NCBI RefSeq assembly: GCF_001425205.1
Contig: NZ_LMDW01000001.1
Location: 807,928 to 871,927, forward strand
Reading direction: 5' to 3'
Source of the DNA: Variovorax sp. Root411
GTDB taxonomy: Bacteria; Pseudomonadota; Gammaproteobacteria; Burkholderiales; Burkholderiaceae_C
Length of the DNA stretch: 64,000 nucleotides
Below, in pieces: positions 18,323-27,628 of this stretch. Below the pieces are notes generated by a model, which worked only from the letters and a program-made list of their open reading frames with translations, did not search any database and was not told the DNA's origin. The position numbers and the translations under genes are program-made. Every line of letters begins with the position of its first letter. The first letter of the stretch is position 1.

Positions 18323-19182
18323 CCAGCGCCGCGCCGTCTTCTTTCGACCGGTCCCTGCTGCTGCTGGTGCCGGCGACGCTCTTCATGGTGGTGCTGTTCG
18401 TCTATCCGTTCCTCTACGGCTTGCAGCTGTCGTTCCGTCCGATGGAAGGCAACTGGCTGGCGAACTACACGCAGTTCTTCACCACCGACAACCTGCGCGA
18501 CACGGTGTGGACCACGCTCAAGCTGGCCATTCCCGCCACCGTGATCAACGTCGGCGTGGCGCTGCCGATCGCCTATCAGATGCGCCGCAGCAGCCGCTTC
18601 CAGAAATCGATCACCACGTTGCTGGTGATTCCGTTGACGCTGGGCACCGTCCTGATCGCCGAGGGCATGCTCGGCTACTTCGGGCCCAAGGGCTGGCTGT
18701 CGCAGTCGCTCCAGTGGCTGCACATCTACGAAGGCCCGATCCGGCTGACGCACAACTACTGGGGCGTCCTGATTTCGCTCGTCATTTCGGGTTTCCCGTT
18801 CGCGTTCCTGCTCACGCTGTCGTACATCACCGGCATCGACCCCAACCTGCCACGCGCTGCCTCGACCCTGGGCGCATCGCCGTGGAACCAGTTCCGGCAT
18901 ATCTATCTGCCGCTGCTGGTCCCGGGACTGGCGATGGCCTTCGCGCTGTCGTTCGTGCAGGCCTTCTCGGTGTTTCCGTCGGCGGTCCTGCTCGGGTCGC
19001 CGGCCGGTGCCACCCGGGTGATCTCGATCGCGGCGTATGAGGCCGCCTTCGAGCGCTACGACTATTCCATGGCTTCGGCCGTCGCGATGCTGATGGGCGT
19101 GGTGCAGCTGTTCGTCGTTGCCGCGGTCCTGGGCGCGCGCGGGATGTTCTATCGGGGCCCCGTCTCCGGCGGCAAAGGTTGA
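18319..19182 (+). CDS. ABC transporter permease (PotB-type)
   Basis: A 287-residue inner-membrane permease with about six transmembrane segments. The EAA-type loop is present as LPRAASTLGASPWNQFRHIYLPLL, which docks the ATPase. It overlaps the ATPase gene (ATGA) and is followed by the second permease after 2 bp. Confidence 0.9.
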   Translation: MTSAAPSSFDRSLLLLVPATLFMVVLFVYPFLYGLQLSFRPMEGNWLANYTQFFTTDNLRDTVWTTLKLAIPATVINVGVALPIAYQMRRSSRFQKSITTLLVIPLTLGTVLIAEGMLGYFGPKGWLSQSLQWLHIYEGPIRLTHNYWGVLISLVISGFPFAFLLTLSYITGIDPNLPRAASTLGASPWNQFRHIYLPLLVPGLAMAFALSFVQAFSVFPSAVLLGSPAGATRVISIAAYEAAFERYDYSMASAVAMLMGVVQLFVVAAVLGARGMFYRGPVSGGKG

Positions 19183-19184
19183 CC

Positions 19185-20027
19185 ATGGATACGCATCGCC
19201 TGCTGATGAAACTCTGGAAGTCGCTGGTTGCACTGGTGATGGGCTTCTTCATCGTCAATGTCGCACTCATGGTGGCCGCGGTCGGCACCAGCTCGGTGGC
19301 CCGCCGCTGGCTCGGCACCTGGCTGCCCGATGGCTACACGTTCAACTGGTACCAGACCGCCTGGAAGGAGTTCCAGCTCGACAGCGTGCTGTGGGTCACG
19401 ATCGAGGTGGTCGCCGCCGTCGTGTTCCTGTCGATCCTGATCGGCGTGCCGGCGGCCTACGCGCTGGCGCGGCGCAACTTCCGCGGCAAGAACCTGCTGA
19501 TGGGGCTGTTCCTGCTGCCGCTGATGATCCCGCCGATCACCTACGGCATTCCGCTGGCGACCGTGATGTACCAGGCGCACATCGCGGGCACCATCTTCGG
19601 CGTGATCCTGGCGAACATGATTCCGGCAGTGCCGTTCATGATCCTGGTGATGACGCCGTTCATCGAGCAGATCGATGCCAACCTCGAATCCGCCGCCCGC
19701 GTGTTCGGCGCCAACACCTTCCAGCTGTTCTGGCACGTGCTGTTGCCGCTGCTGGCGCCGGGCATTCTGGCGGCCTCCCTGCTGGTGCTGGTGCGCACCA
19801 TCGGCATGTTCGAGCTGACCTTCCTGACGGCTGGCCCGGATTCGCAGACGCTGGTGGTGGCCCTGTACTACGCGGTCTTTGCGGCGGGCGTTCGTGCGCC
19901 GCAGTCGGTCGATGCGATGGCGATGGTCTACATGGCGGTCACGCTGGCCTGGCTGCTGATCGCGCTGCAGTTCGTCAATCCGACGCAGCTGGTCAGCCGC
20001 GTCAAGGAACATCCGAAGACGGCCTGA
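19185..20027 (+). CDS. ABC transporter permease (PotC-type)
   Basis: A 280-residue second permease subunit with about six membrane segments and the EAA loop LESAARVFGANTFQLF. ATG 19185 is preferred over the in-frame TTG 19179, as AAAGG precedes it and it lies 2 bp after the upstream stop. It pairs with the PotB-type subunit to form the channel. The dehydratase gene starts 11 bp later. Confidence 0.9.
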   Translation: MDTHRLLMKLWKSLVALVMGFFIVNVALMVAAVGTSSVARRWLGTWLPDGYTFNWYQTAWKEFQLDSVLWVTIEVVAAVVFLSILIGVPAAYALARRNFRGKNLLMGLFLLPLMIPPITYGIPLATVMYQAHIAGTIFGVILANMIPAVPFMILVMTPFIEQIDANLESAARVFGANTFQLFWHVLLPLLAPGILAASLLVLVRTIGMFELTFLTAGPDSQTLVVALYYAVFAAGVRAPQSVDAMAMVYMAVTLAWLLIALQFVNPTQLVSRVKEHPKTA

Positions 20028-20038
20028 GGCCGACCCCC

Positions 20039-21241
20039 ATGAAGATCACGCAAGTCGATACGGTCCACGCGGCCGCCTATCCCAACATCCTGTGGGTGCA
20101 GATCCACACCGACACCGGCCTGGTGGGCCTGGGGGAAACCTTTCGTGGCGCCCAGGCCGTGCAGGCGCAGATCCATGAACTGACCGCGCCCTACCTGCTG
20201 GGAAAGGATCCGCTCGCCATCGAAGCCCACAGCCAGCACCTGCTGTACGGCTATGTCGGCTTTGCCAGCAGCGGCGCCGAAACGCGCGCCGCTTCGGCGG
20301 TCGACATCGCGCTGTGGGATCTGTTCGGCCAGGTCACGCAACAGCCGCTCTACCAGTTGCTCGGCGGCGCCGTGCGCGAACGCGTCCCGGTCTACAACAC
20401 CTGCGCGGGCTACACCTACAACAAGGCCCCACAGCGTCGCTCGGTGACACAGGCCAGCGCCGACGTCGCGCCGGAAGGGCCTTACGAGGACCAGGTTGCA
20501 TTCGTCAAGCGCCCGGCGGCGTTGGCCGAAAGCCTGCTGTCCGAGGGCTACAAGGCAATGAAGATCTGGCCCTTCGATCCCTTCGCCCAGGCCAGCGGCG
20601 GGCAGGCGATTTCGGCCCGCGACCTGGACACCGCGCTCGAGCCATTCCGCGAAATCCGGCGCGCTGTCGGCCACGAGATGGACATCATGGTGGAGCTCCA
20701 TTCGATGTGGAACCTGCCGATGGCCGTTCGGATCGCGCAGGCGCTCGAGGAGTTCAAGCCCTACTGGGTTGAGGACCCGATCCAGATGTCCAACCTGGAC
20801 ACGATCGCCGAATTCCGTTCGCGCACCCGCATTCCGGTCTGCGGCAGCGAGACGCTGGCCACCGTCCAGCCATTCATCCAGCTGCTCAAGAACAACGCGG
20901 TGGACTATGTGATGCTGGACCTGGGCTGGGTCGGGGGTCTCTCCGAAGCCAGAAAGATCGCGGCCCTGGCGAAGGCCTTTCACAAACCGGTCGCGCCGCA
21001 TGACTGCACCGGCCCGGTCGCGCTCGCGGCGTCGCTCCACCTGGCGATGAGCACGACCAACGTGGTGCTGCAGGAAGTGGTGCGCGCTTACCTGGGGGGC
21101 TGGTATCGCGAGCTCGTGACGCAGTTGCCCGATGTCCGCGCCGGCCATGCGACGGTTCCGCCCGGCGCGGGCCTGGGCCTGGCGCTGTCGCCGGCGCTGC
21201 TGCAGCGGCCTGACGTCACCATCCGCAGTTCGAAGTCGTGA
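20039..21241 (+). CDS. Enolase-superfamily sugar-acid dehydratase (mandelate racemase/MLE family)
   Basis: A 400-residue enzyme with the N-terminal capping domain (MKITQVDTVHAA..) and the barrel. Active-site residues are readable: Lys172/Lys175 in GYKAMKIW, metal ligands Glu219 (VELH), Glu245 (WVEDP) and Glu271 (GSETLA), and the general base His321 in PHDCTGP; His221 follows the first ligand. This combination fits acid-sugar dehydratases of the mandelate racemase subgroup such as galactonate or gluconate dehydratases, giving a 2-keto-3-deoxy acid. The exact substrate cannot be read from sequence. Starts at ATG 20039, 11 bp after the permease. Confidence 0.85.
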   Translation: MKITQVDTVHAAAYPNILWVQIHTDTGLVGLGETFRGAQAVQAQIHELTAPYLLGKDPLAIEAHSQHLLYGYVGFASSGAETRAASAVDIALWDLFGQVTQQPLYQLLGGAVRERVPVYNTCAGYTYNKAPQRRSVTQASADVAPEGPYEDQVAFVKRPAALAESLLSEGYKAMKIWPFDPFAQASGGQAISARDLDTALEPFREIRRAVGHEMDIMVELHSMWNLPMAVRIAQALEEFKPYWVEDPIQMSNLDTIAEFRSRTRIPVCGSETLATVQPFIQLLKNNAVDYVMLDLGWVGGLSEARKIAALAKAFHKPVAPHDCTGPVALAASLHLAMSTTNVVLQEVVRAYLGGWYRELVTQLPDVRAGHATVPPGAGLGLALSPALLQRPDVTIRSSKS

Positions 21242-21245
21242 GCGG

Positions 21246-22226
21246 ATGGCGATGCATCTGAACGTGACGCCCGACACCACGCTGCGCAGCGGAGCGCTGA
21301 CCGCGACGCTGGCGCCGGCTGCCGGCGGACGCGTCACCAGCCTCAGTTCCCGCGCATCCGCGGGCGAACGGATCGACTGGCTGGTGCCGCTCGACGCCGC
21401 CGTCCGCGCCGGCGGTTTCGAATCCACCCAGTGGCCCAAGGCCGGCTGCTATCCCCTGGTTCCGTTCTCGAACCGCGTCCGCGATGGCCGCATCGCCGGC
21501 ACGCAGGGCAGGGTGCAGCTGCCGCTTCATCCGGGGGAGCGGCACGCGCTGCACGGCGTCGCCCAGCAGCGTCCATGGCACCTCGAGCAACACGCAGCGG
21601 ACCGCGCCACCATGACCTATGTCCACGTGCCGGGGGATCACGGCTGGCCATGGGCTTTTCGGGCCGAGCAGGGGGTGGAGCTCGACGCCGCAGGCATCAC
21701 GCTGAGCCTGCGGGTCACCAACGACGACCGGGAGCCGATGCCAGGCGGGTGCGGCTTCCATCCCTACTTCCCGGCCCGCTTCGCGCACGGCCTGCAGTTC
21801 GATGCGCGCACCGTCTGGCCGGCGGACGCCGAATTCCTCGCTAGCACGCCGGTGCCGACCGGTCCGGCGGACGACTACGCGTCGGCGAAGGCCTTGCCCG
21901 ATGTCGAATGCACCCGCTACTACGGCGGGTGGAACGGACAAGCGCGGATGGCGGCGACCGATGGTCCCGCCATCGAACTGCTGGCCAGCTCCGCGCTGCA
22001 GCACCTGGTGTTGCATCGGCCGGGCCCGGGAGCGTACTTCTGCGTGGAACCGGTCTCGCATGTCGCGGACGCCGCCAACCTGGCTGCGGCGCGCGCCGAC
22101 ACTGGCTGGCGGGTGATCGCGCCCGGCGAGGCGATGACATGCAGCCTGCGCCTGTCCGTCTCTTCTCTGTCGAGGCAGGCCAATGACAACACCCGCGCAA
22201 CTACACGAGACCGGCGACATGACTGA
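21246..22226 (+). CDS. Aldose 1-epimerase-like protein (galactose mutarotase fold)
   Basis: A 326-residue protein of the GalM-type beta-sandwich family. Motifs: TLAPAAGGRVTSLS, the substrate-binding YPLVPFSNRVRDGRI, the catalytic HALHG and the GCGFHPYF segment with the second His; PVSHVADAANL near the end matches the family C-terminal region. It would interconvert anomers or bind the sugar or lactone form of the substrate. ATG 21246 follows the dehydratase stop by 4 bp; a second ATG lies two codons later. It overlaps the next gene. Confidence 0.85.
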   Translation: MAMHLNVTPDTTLRSGALTATLAPAAGGRVTSLSSRASAGERIDWLVPLDAAVRAGGFESTQWPKAGCYPLVPFSNRVRDGRIAGTQGRVQLPLHPGERHALHGVAQQRPWHLEQHAADRATMTYVHVPGDHGWPWAFRAEQGVELDAAGITLSLRVTNDDREPMPGGCGFHPYFPARFAHGLQFDARTVWPADAEFLASTPVPTGPADDYASAKALPDVECTRYYGGWNGQARMAATDGPAIELLASSALQHLVLHRPGPGAYFCVEPVSHVADAANLAAARADTGWRVIAPGEAMTCSLRLSVSSLSRQANDNTRATTRDRRHD

Positions 22227-23139
22227 ACCGACGACCCCCCTCAGGACCGCCCTGGACGGCATCTCAGGCATCCTGGTGACGCCCTTCGACGAGGCGGACC
22301 ACATCGCGCCCGATCGCCTGGGGCCGGTCGTCGACCGCGCCATCGAGGCGGGCGTCCATGTGCTGGTGGCCAACGGCAACACCAGCGAGTTCTTCGGCCT
22401 GACCATGGCGGAGGCCGAGCGCATGGTGCATGCCGCGGCGGAGCTTGTCCGTGGCCGCGTGCCGTTGCTGGGTGGCGTGGGGCGCAGCGTCCACGACGCC
22501 TGCACCCTGGCGCGCGCCTCACGCAAGGCAGGTGCCGCTGCCCTGATGGTGCATCAGCTGACGGACCCCTTCGTCGCGCCCAGCGGTGTGGTCACGTATG
22601 TGCGCCGGGTTGCCGACGCGGCGGACGGCCTGCCTGTCGTGCTCTATTTGCGTGACGACGCGATCGGCCTGCCGGTGATCGAAGCCCTGTGCCGAATTCC
22701 GCAGGTCATCGGCGTGAAATGGGCGTCGCCCACGCCCTTGCGCCTGGTGCAGGCCATGGCCCAGGTGGCCGATCGCGACCTGGCCTGGGTGTGCGGACTG
22801 GCCGAGCCCTGGGCCCCGCCGATGTATGCGGTGGGCGCCCGCGGCTTCACCTCGGGGCTGATCAACGTGCGGCCCGACCTGTCCGTGCGCATTCACGCCG
22901 CGCTGGGGACGGGGGATCACCAGCTGGCGATGGAATTGATAGGCGGCATCGCGACCTTCGAGGAGTTGCGCACGCATGAGCGCAACGGCTCGAACGTGAG
23001 CGTGGTGAAAGCGGCGCTGCAATACGCCGGGCGAGACTGCGGCGCGGCGCGGCCGCCCAGCACCTGGCCGCTGCCGGAAGCGGACCTGGCGCAGCTCAAG
23101 CAGCTGGTCGACGGCTGGCATACCGCACGCGCACCGTGA
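22219..23139 (+). CDS. DapA-family aldolase/dehydratase, C-terminus replaced by IS sequence
   Basis: 306 residues of the dihydrodipicolinate synthase/N-acetylneuraminate lyase family. The Schiff-base Lys lies in IGVKWASPT, the upstream Tyr in VVLYLRDD, and GNTSEFFGLT matches the GTTGE loop. In this operon it most likely cleaves or dehydrates the 2-keto-3-deoxy sugar acid made by the dehydratase rather than making lysine. ATG 22219 overlaps the epimerase stop by 8 bp; ATG 22183 is an alternative. The last codons (HTARAP then TGA, from about 23121) are also coding sequence of the IS110 transposase on the opposite strand, so the native C-terminus was lost. Activity may survive. Confidence 0.85.
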   Translation: MTEPTTPLRTALDGISGILVTPFDEADHIAPDRLGPVVDRAIEAGVHVLVANGNTSEFFGLTMAEAERMVHAAAELVRGRVPLLGGVGRSVHDACTLARASRKAGAAALMVHQLTDPFVAPSGVVTYVRRVADAADGLPVVLYLRDDAIGLPVIEALCRIPQVIGVKWASPTPLRLVQAMAQVADRDLAWVCGLAEPWAPPMYAVGARGFTSGLINVRPDLSVRIHAALGTGDHQLAMELIGGIATFEELRTHERNGSNVSVVKAALQYAGRDCGAARPPSTWPLPEADLAQLKQLVDGWHTARAP

Positions 23140-24023
23140 ATAAGCAAAGTGCGAAGGTAGGTGTCGCCCCGCTTGGAGATCCCCAGCAGAGTCACCCGGC
23201 CACCTGTGCCCCGTTGCTTGGGCACCAGACCCAGCCAAGCACAGAATTCGCGCCCAGACTTGAATGCCTTGGCTTCTCCCATCGTGGCGATGGCCGCTGT
23301 AGCCGAGAGCAGGCCTACTCCGGGTATCGCTGCCACACGCTTCATGTCCACGTCAATGCGCAGAACCTCAGCAAGCCTCACCTCGATGGCCTTAATGTCT
23401 ATCGCCAGTTGCTTGATGCGCTGGGCCTGCTCGCGCAGGCTGTCGGCGACATACTGAGGAATGCTGTTGGCAAGCGCCTCCAGCGCGAGCTCCAACTCGC
23501 CCAACAGAGCCTTCTTGCCTCTCGCGAAGGTGGCCCCAAACTCATAGAGCAGCCCCCGTAACGCATTGATCTGCATGATCTTCATCCGCATCAACATCTC
23601 GCGCTGACGATGCAAGGTGAGCGTGGCTTGTTGCGCCAGCGTCTTCACGCCTACGAATTTGGTGCCCGGCTGCTGGATCGCCAGCCAGATGGCGCGTGCG
23701 TCTGTAGCGTCGGTCTTGTTGCCGTTCACGAATGGGCGCACGGCTTTGGCATGAATCAGCCGCACGGCATGGCCCTGCGCCGTCAACTCACGTGCCCAGT
23801 GGTGTGCTCCGCCGCAGGCTTCGATGCCGATCAGGCAAGGCGCACGGTTGGCGAAGTGCCCTAAAACCTTGGAGCGCTTGAGTTGCACGTTGACGATCTC
23901 GCCAGTGCCCATGTCCACGGTGTGAAGCTGGAACACATTCTTGGCAATGTCCATCCCATTGACCTGCAGGCCGCTCATCTGGCCGATGATTTGCCCCGCG
24001 CTTTGTGCAGTACGACGATGCAT
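23121..24023 (-). pseudogene. IS110-family transposase, C-terminally truncated
   Basis: About 301 family residues remain of an expected ~340. The N-terminal RuvC-like DEDD domain is intact: Asp in NGMDIAKN, Glu in IGIEACGG and the Asp pair in GNKTDATDARAIW. The C-terminal transposase_20 domain is present up to ISKRGDTYLRTLLIHGARAV (split after Val), including IPGVGLLSATAA and FCAWLGL. Beyond 23121 the frame continues into the antisense strand of the dapA-like gene down to 22917 and no longer matches the family. The start ATG 24023 (MHRRTAQSAG) follows GAGG. Probably inactive for loss of the tail and right end. Confidence 0.85.
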
Positions 24024-24260
24024 GACGGAACCTCGCTGGTATATGTGAAGACATCGGTCTATCACGACGCCATGGGCACTTTGATGCCGTATCCAGTCGA
24101 GGGTCCAGCTTGTCTAGCGGGCAAGCCACACGCCCACAACGGTCGCGCTGTTCATCTCGGTACTCCTGGCGGCGTTTGTGCTGCCCGTAGGCAGGGAGGC
24201 ATCCATTACATCTCCTGGTAATCCAAGTTTTCGTCCGCATCCCCCTAGGGTCAGAGATCG
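23121..24260 (-). mobile_element. Truncated IS110-family insertion element
   Basis: Remnant of an IS110-family element read on the minus strand. The transposase 3' end and the right-hand end of the element are missing, cut at the dapA-like gene near 23121. The left non-coding end runs upstream of the transposase start at 24023; its outer boundary could not be fixed and 24260 is an estimate. IS110 elements lack classical inverted repeats and carry a bridge RNA in a non-coding end, so the stretch from 24024 outward may hold that RNA. Target-site duplications were not visible. Confidence 0.75.
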
Positions 24261-24425
24261 GTGGAATCCAACACACGAGTGCTTTGTCACGAAAGAAGAC
24301 GACTTGGTGCGCGGATGAATCCGTTCGGCACATCCGGGCAAAGCCGGTGACAAGAACCGCAGCGTGAGCTGCATCAATTGCGCGATGCTCACGCAATGCG
24401 CCGTGCGAGGCCGAAGGCGCGGCTC
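24024..24425. other. Non-coding left end of the IS110 remnant and flank
   Basis: A 402-base stretch without a convincing gene. The part next to the transposase start (24024 to roughly 24260) would be the left non-coding end of the element, the place where IS110-subgroup elements encode their bridge RNA. Beyond that the sequence includes short direct and inverted motifs such as GCGTGAGC and GCGATGCTCACGC (24360-24394). I see no open frame of note on either strand. Confidence 0.5.
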
Positions 24426-24665
24426 CTACAGCTCTATGAATGCCGACGTGGCCTTGTTGAGCGCCAGCTTGCCCTTGGCGGTGATCGATTCGACCTGGGC
24501 GAGCTGGCGTATCGCGCGCGCATCGGGCGCGCGGTCCGAGGGCGGAATGAAGGCAGTTACCAACTCTGCCGCACGCAGCACGCGCAGCCTGTCGATGTCG
24601 GCTGGCGTGTGGATGACGTATGGCAATTTCTGCTCGGCGATGACCCGAAGAAATTCCATGGACAT
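24426..24665 (-). CDS. Small conserved-looking protein, unknown function
   Basis: A 79-residue soluble protein beginning MSMEFLRVIAEQKLPYVIHT, with alternating helical and strand segments and the C-terminal QVESITAKGKLAL. The composition, codon use and AAGGAGA before ATG 24665 indicate a real gene. ATG 24659 is an alternative start. The repeated-helix C-terminus looks like a small winged-helix fold, but no family is recognised. It lies next to the IS110 remnant and downstream of folA on the same strand, about 200 bp away. Confidence 0.65.
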   Translation of the reverse strand: MSMEFLRVIAEQKLPYVIHTPADIDRLRVLRAAELVTAFIPPSDRAPDARAIRQLAQVESITAKGKLALNKATSAFIEL

Positions 24666-24865
24666 GAGCCGTCTCCTTGGGATTGAGGGCGTGGGCCCGC
24701 ATTGTGCGCACAAACAATTGGCATTGTCTAAACCCTGAGCCGCGCATGCCTTTTCCGGCGCGTACCGAAGTTTTCCTTTCGCGCTGCTGGTGCGGCGAAG
24801 GTGCCAGTTTGTTTCTGGCAACGTGGCGGCCGGTCGAGCGTCTGGGCCGGCCGAATTGTCGACGC

Positions 24866-25399
24866 TTATCCGTTCGGGGACGCGATGCGCTCGTAGGTCA
24901 CGAAGCTGAAGCCCAGGCCATCCTTGGCCGAGACATGCGATTCGCGCTGTGTCTCGCGCCACACGGCTGCGTCGAGCTCCGGAGCATAGGCATCGCCTTC
25001 GTAGTTGCGCGCCACTTCGGTCACGACCGCGCGCTGCGCAATCGGCTCGGCCTCGGCGTAGATCTGCGCGCCGCCGATCACCCATACGGCGTCGGCCTGC
25101 GATGACGATTCGCAAAGCGACAGTGCCTCCTGCAGGCTGCCCGCGCGCAGTGCGCCGTCGGCCTGCCAGCCGGGCTGCCGCGTCACCACGATGTTCTGCC
25201 GGCCCGGCAACGGCCGGAAGCGCGGTGGCAGCGAGTCCCAGGTCTTGCGGCCCATGATCACCGGCGCGCCCGCGGTCTGCTGCTTGAAGTGCGCCATGTC
25301 CTCCGCGATGTGCCAGGGGATCGTGTTGTTCGCGCCGATCACGCCGTTGGCAGCGCGGGCGAAGATGAGGTTGACGTGGGGCTTGCTCATCCCGCTCAT
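24866..25399 (-). CDS. folA: Dihydrofolate reductase
   Basis: A 177-residue DHFR (174 if read from ATG 25390), which reduces dihydrofolate to tetrahydrofolate with NADPH. Motifs: [24 protein letters not shown] with the catalytic acidic residue, [12 protein letters not shown], the cofactor-binding VVTRQP, and [13 protein letters not shown]. The start ATG 25399 overlaps the thyA stop as ATGA, so the two are translationally coupled. Together they supply thymidylate and recycle the folate that ThyA oxidises. Confidence 0.95.
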   Translation of the reverse strand: MSGMSKPHVNLIFARAANGVIGANNTIPWHIAEDMAHFKQQTAGAPVIMGRKTWDSLPPRFRPLPGRQNIVVTRQPGWQADGALRAGSLQEALSLCESSSQADAVWVIGGAQIYAEAEPIAQRAVVTEVARNYEGDAYAPELDAAVWRETQRESHVSAKDGLGFSFVTYERIASPNG

Positions 25400-26235
25400 A
25401 CCGCCACGGGCGCCTTGATCGGATCGCCATGCCGGTAGTCCAGCATCTCGAAGTCTTCGTACTCGTAGCCGAAGATCGAGTCCGGCTTCCGCTTGATGTT
25501 CAGCGTAGGGTACGGGTAGGGCGTGCGGCTGAGCTGCAGCGCGACCTGCTCGGCGTGGTTGCTGTAGATGTGGCAGTCGCCGCCGGTCCAGATGAAGTCG
25601 CCTACCTCGAGGTCGCACTGCTGCGCCACCATGTGCGTGAGCAGCGCGTAGCTGGCAATGTTGAAGGGCACGCCCAGGAAGATGTCGGCGCTGCGCTGGT
25701 AGAGCTGGCAGCTGAGCCTGCCGCGTTCGCCTTCGGCTTGCGGCGGCGCCACGTAGAACTGGAAGAACGCATGGCAGGGCATGAGCGCCATCTTAGACAG
25801 CTCGGCCACGTTCCATGCGCTTACGATGATGCGGCGCGAATCGGGGTTGGTCTTGAGGGTCTTGATGACGTCGGCAATCTGGTCGATGTGGCCGCCGTCG
25901 GGCGTGGGCCAGCTGCGCCATTGAACGCCGTACACCGGGCCCAGGTCGCCGTCTTCGCGGGCCCATTCGTCCCAGATGGTGACGCCGCGCTCCTTGAGCC
26001 AGTTGTTGTTGCTCGACCCGGTCAGGAACCACAGCAGTTCCTGGATGATGGACTTCAGGTGCACCTTCTTCGTTGTGACCAGCGGGAAGCCCTCGTTCAG
26101 GTCGAAGCGCATCTGGTGGCCGAACACGCTCTTGGTGCCGGTGCCCGTGCGGTCGCTCTTGAAAACGCCATGGGTATCGACATGGCGCATGAAATCTTCG
26201 TATTGGGAGCGGACGGGGCGGGCGGGCGTGGTCAT
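25396..26235 (-). CDS. thyA: Thymidylate synthase
   Basis: A 279-residue enzyme, slightly longer than E. coli ThyA (264). It methylates dUMP to dTMP using methylene-tetrahydrofolate. Motifs: [22 protein letters not shown], the nucleophile Cys in [34 protein letters not shown] and DCHIYSNH. I chose ATG 26235; the longer frame upstream crosses the divergent promoter region of the peptidase. folA follows in an overlapping arrangement. Confidence 0.96.
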   Translation of the reverse strand: MTTPARPVRSQYEDFMRHVDTHGVFKSDRTGTGTKSVFGHQMRFDLNEGFPLVTTKKVHLKSIIQELLWFLTGSSNNNWLKERGVTIWDEWAREDGDLGPVYGVQWRSWPTPDGGHIDQIADVIKTLKTNPDSRRIIVSAWNVAELSKMALMPCHAFFQFYVAPPQAEGERGRLSCQLYQRSADIFLGVPFNIASYALLTHMVAQQCDLEVGDFIWTGGDCHIYSNHAEQVALQLSRTPYPYPTLNIKRKPDSIFGYEYEDFEMLDYRHGDPIKAPVAV

Positions 26236-26336
26236 GCCGGGAATTTTACGTGGCGGGGTCCGCGCCTGGCTTGATCCGTTCGCGAGGGGGGTGATAGCCT
26301 GCCGCTCCCTTCCCCAGAAAGTACAGAACGGACCAC

Positions 26337-27620
26337 ATGACGATTCACTCGCGCCATTTCTTCCCGGACCGCGCCCCTGCGGCTCTCGCCCGCCGCTGGA
26401 CGCGCACCGCCTGCCGCGGCGCCGTGCTCGCATGCGCGCTGCTGGCCGGCAATGCCATGGCCCAGAAGCCGCACCAGGGCGTGCTCGACGCGGCCACGCA
26501 AAGCAAGGAGGAGGCGCTGAAGATGCTGGAGCGCATGGTCAACATCGACTCCGGCTCGGCCGACACCGCGGGCCTCGACAAGGTCCGCGAGATGGCGGTG
26601 GAAGAGTTGCGCAAGCTCGGTGCGCGCATCGAGACCTTTCCGGCCGAACCGCATCCCGGCACCAACGTGGTCGCGACGCTGACCGGCCAGGGCAAGAAGA
26701 AGATCCTGATCCTCGCGCACATGGACACCGTGTTCAAGGAAGGCACGGCCGCGGCCAAGCCCTTCTACATCAAGGACGGCCGCGCCTACGGCCCCGGTGT
26801 GATGGACGACAAGGGTGGCGTGATCGCCGGGCTCTACGCGCTGAAGATCCTGCAGCAGATCGGCTTCAAGGACTACGGGCAGATCACCTTCCTGCTCGAC
26901 ACCAACGAGGAGACCGGCTCCGTGGGCACCAGCGCGCTGATCGAGCGCATCGCGAAGCAGCACGACGTGGCGCTGAACCTGGAGCCGGGCCGCCCGGCCG
27001 ATGGCCTCGTGGTCGAGCGCAAGGGCTCGGCCACCGCGCTCGTCGAGGTGAAGGGGCTGGCCGCTCACGCGGGCGTGGCGCCCGAGGCCGGCCGCAATGC
27101 GGCGATGGAAGTGGCGCACCAGGTGCTTCAGCTGTCGAAGACGGCGGACGCGGCGAAGAAGACCACTGTCAACTTCACGGTGCTCACGGCCAACGGACCG
27201 ACCAACGTGATTCCTGCGACGGCGAGCGCCAAGGGCGATGTGCGCGCAGCCACGCCCGAGGAACTCGACCGCGTCGAGAAAGACCTGGTCCGCATCTCAC
27301 AGAACAAGCTGATCCCCGAGACCGAGGTGCGCGTGCGCCTGATCCGCGGCCTGCCGCCGATGCCGCGGTCGCCCGCGTCCGACAAGCTGGTGCGCATGGC
27401 CGAAGGCATCTACGGCGAGATCGGCAAGAAGCTCACCATCGAGAGCAGCGGTGGCGCGGCCGATGCGAGCCTGGTGGCGGGCGTCGGCGTGCCGGTGCTC
27501 GACGGCTTCGGCATCGTGGGTGGCGGCATCCACACGCCGGAGGAATACGCGGAGGTCGAGAGCGTGGTGCCACGCCTCTACCTGCTCTCGCGCATGCTGA
27601 TGGACCTGAGCGCGAACTGA
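26337..27620 (+). CDS. M20-family peptidase, glutamate carboxypeptidase-like (exported)
   Basis: A 427-residue metallopeptidase resembling carboxypeptidase G2, which removes C-terminal glutamate from folates and related compounds. The N-terminus has a long twin-arginine-poor signal peptide ending NAMAQ near residue 42. Zinc-site motifs: LAHMDTVF (His, Asp), GVMDDKGG (bridging Asp), DTNEETGS (catalytic Glu), LNLEPGR (Glu ligand) and GGGIHTPEE (final His). The dimerisation domain begins near [14 protein letters not shown]. It faces thyA across a 100-bp gap. The folate link is suggestive but not proven. Confidence 0.88.
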   Translation: MTIHSRHFFPDRAPAALARRWTRTACRGAVLACALLAGNAMAQKPHQGVLDAATQSKEEALKMLERMVNIDSGSADTAGLDKVREMAVEELRKLGARIETFPAEPHPGTNVVATLTGQGKKKILILAHMDTVFKEGTAAAKPFYIKDGRAYGPGVMDDKGGVIAGLYALKILQQIGFKDYGQITFLLDTNEETGSVGTSALIERIAKQHDVALNLEPGRPADGLVVERKGSATALVEVKGLAAHAGVAPEAGRNAAMEVAHQVLQLSKTADAAKKTTVNFTVLTANGPTNVIPATASAKGDVRAATPEELDRVEKDLVRISQNKLIPETEVRVRLIRGLPPMPRSPASDKLVRMAEGIYGEIGKKLTIESSGGAADASLVAGVGVPVLDGFGIVGGGIHTPEEYAEVESVVPRLYLLSRMLMDLSAN

Positions 27621-27628
27621 GCCGGCGC

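Noticed and set aside
22917..23120. Continuation of the transposase frame into the dapA-like gene
   Set aside because: Beyond 23121 the residues are the antisense of a conserved DapA-family gene, not transposase.
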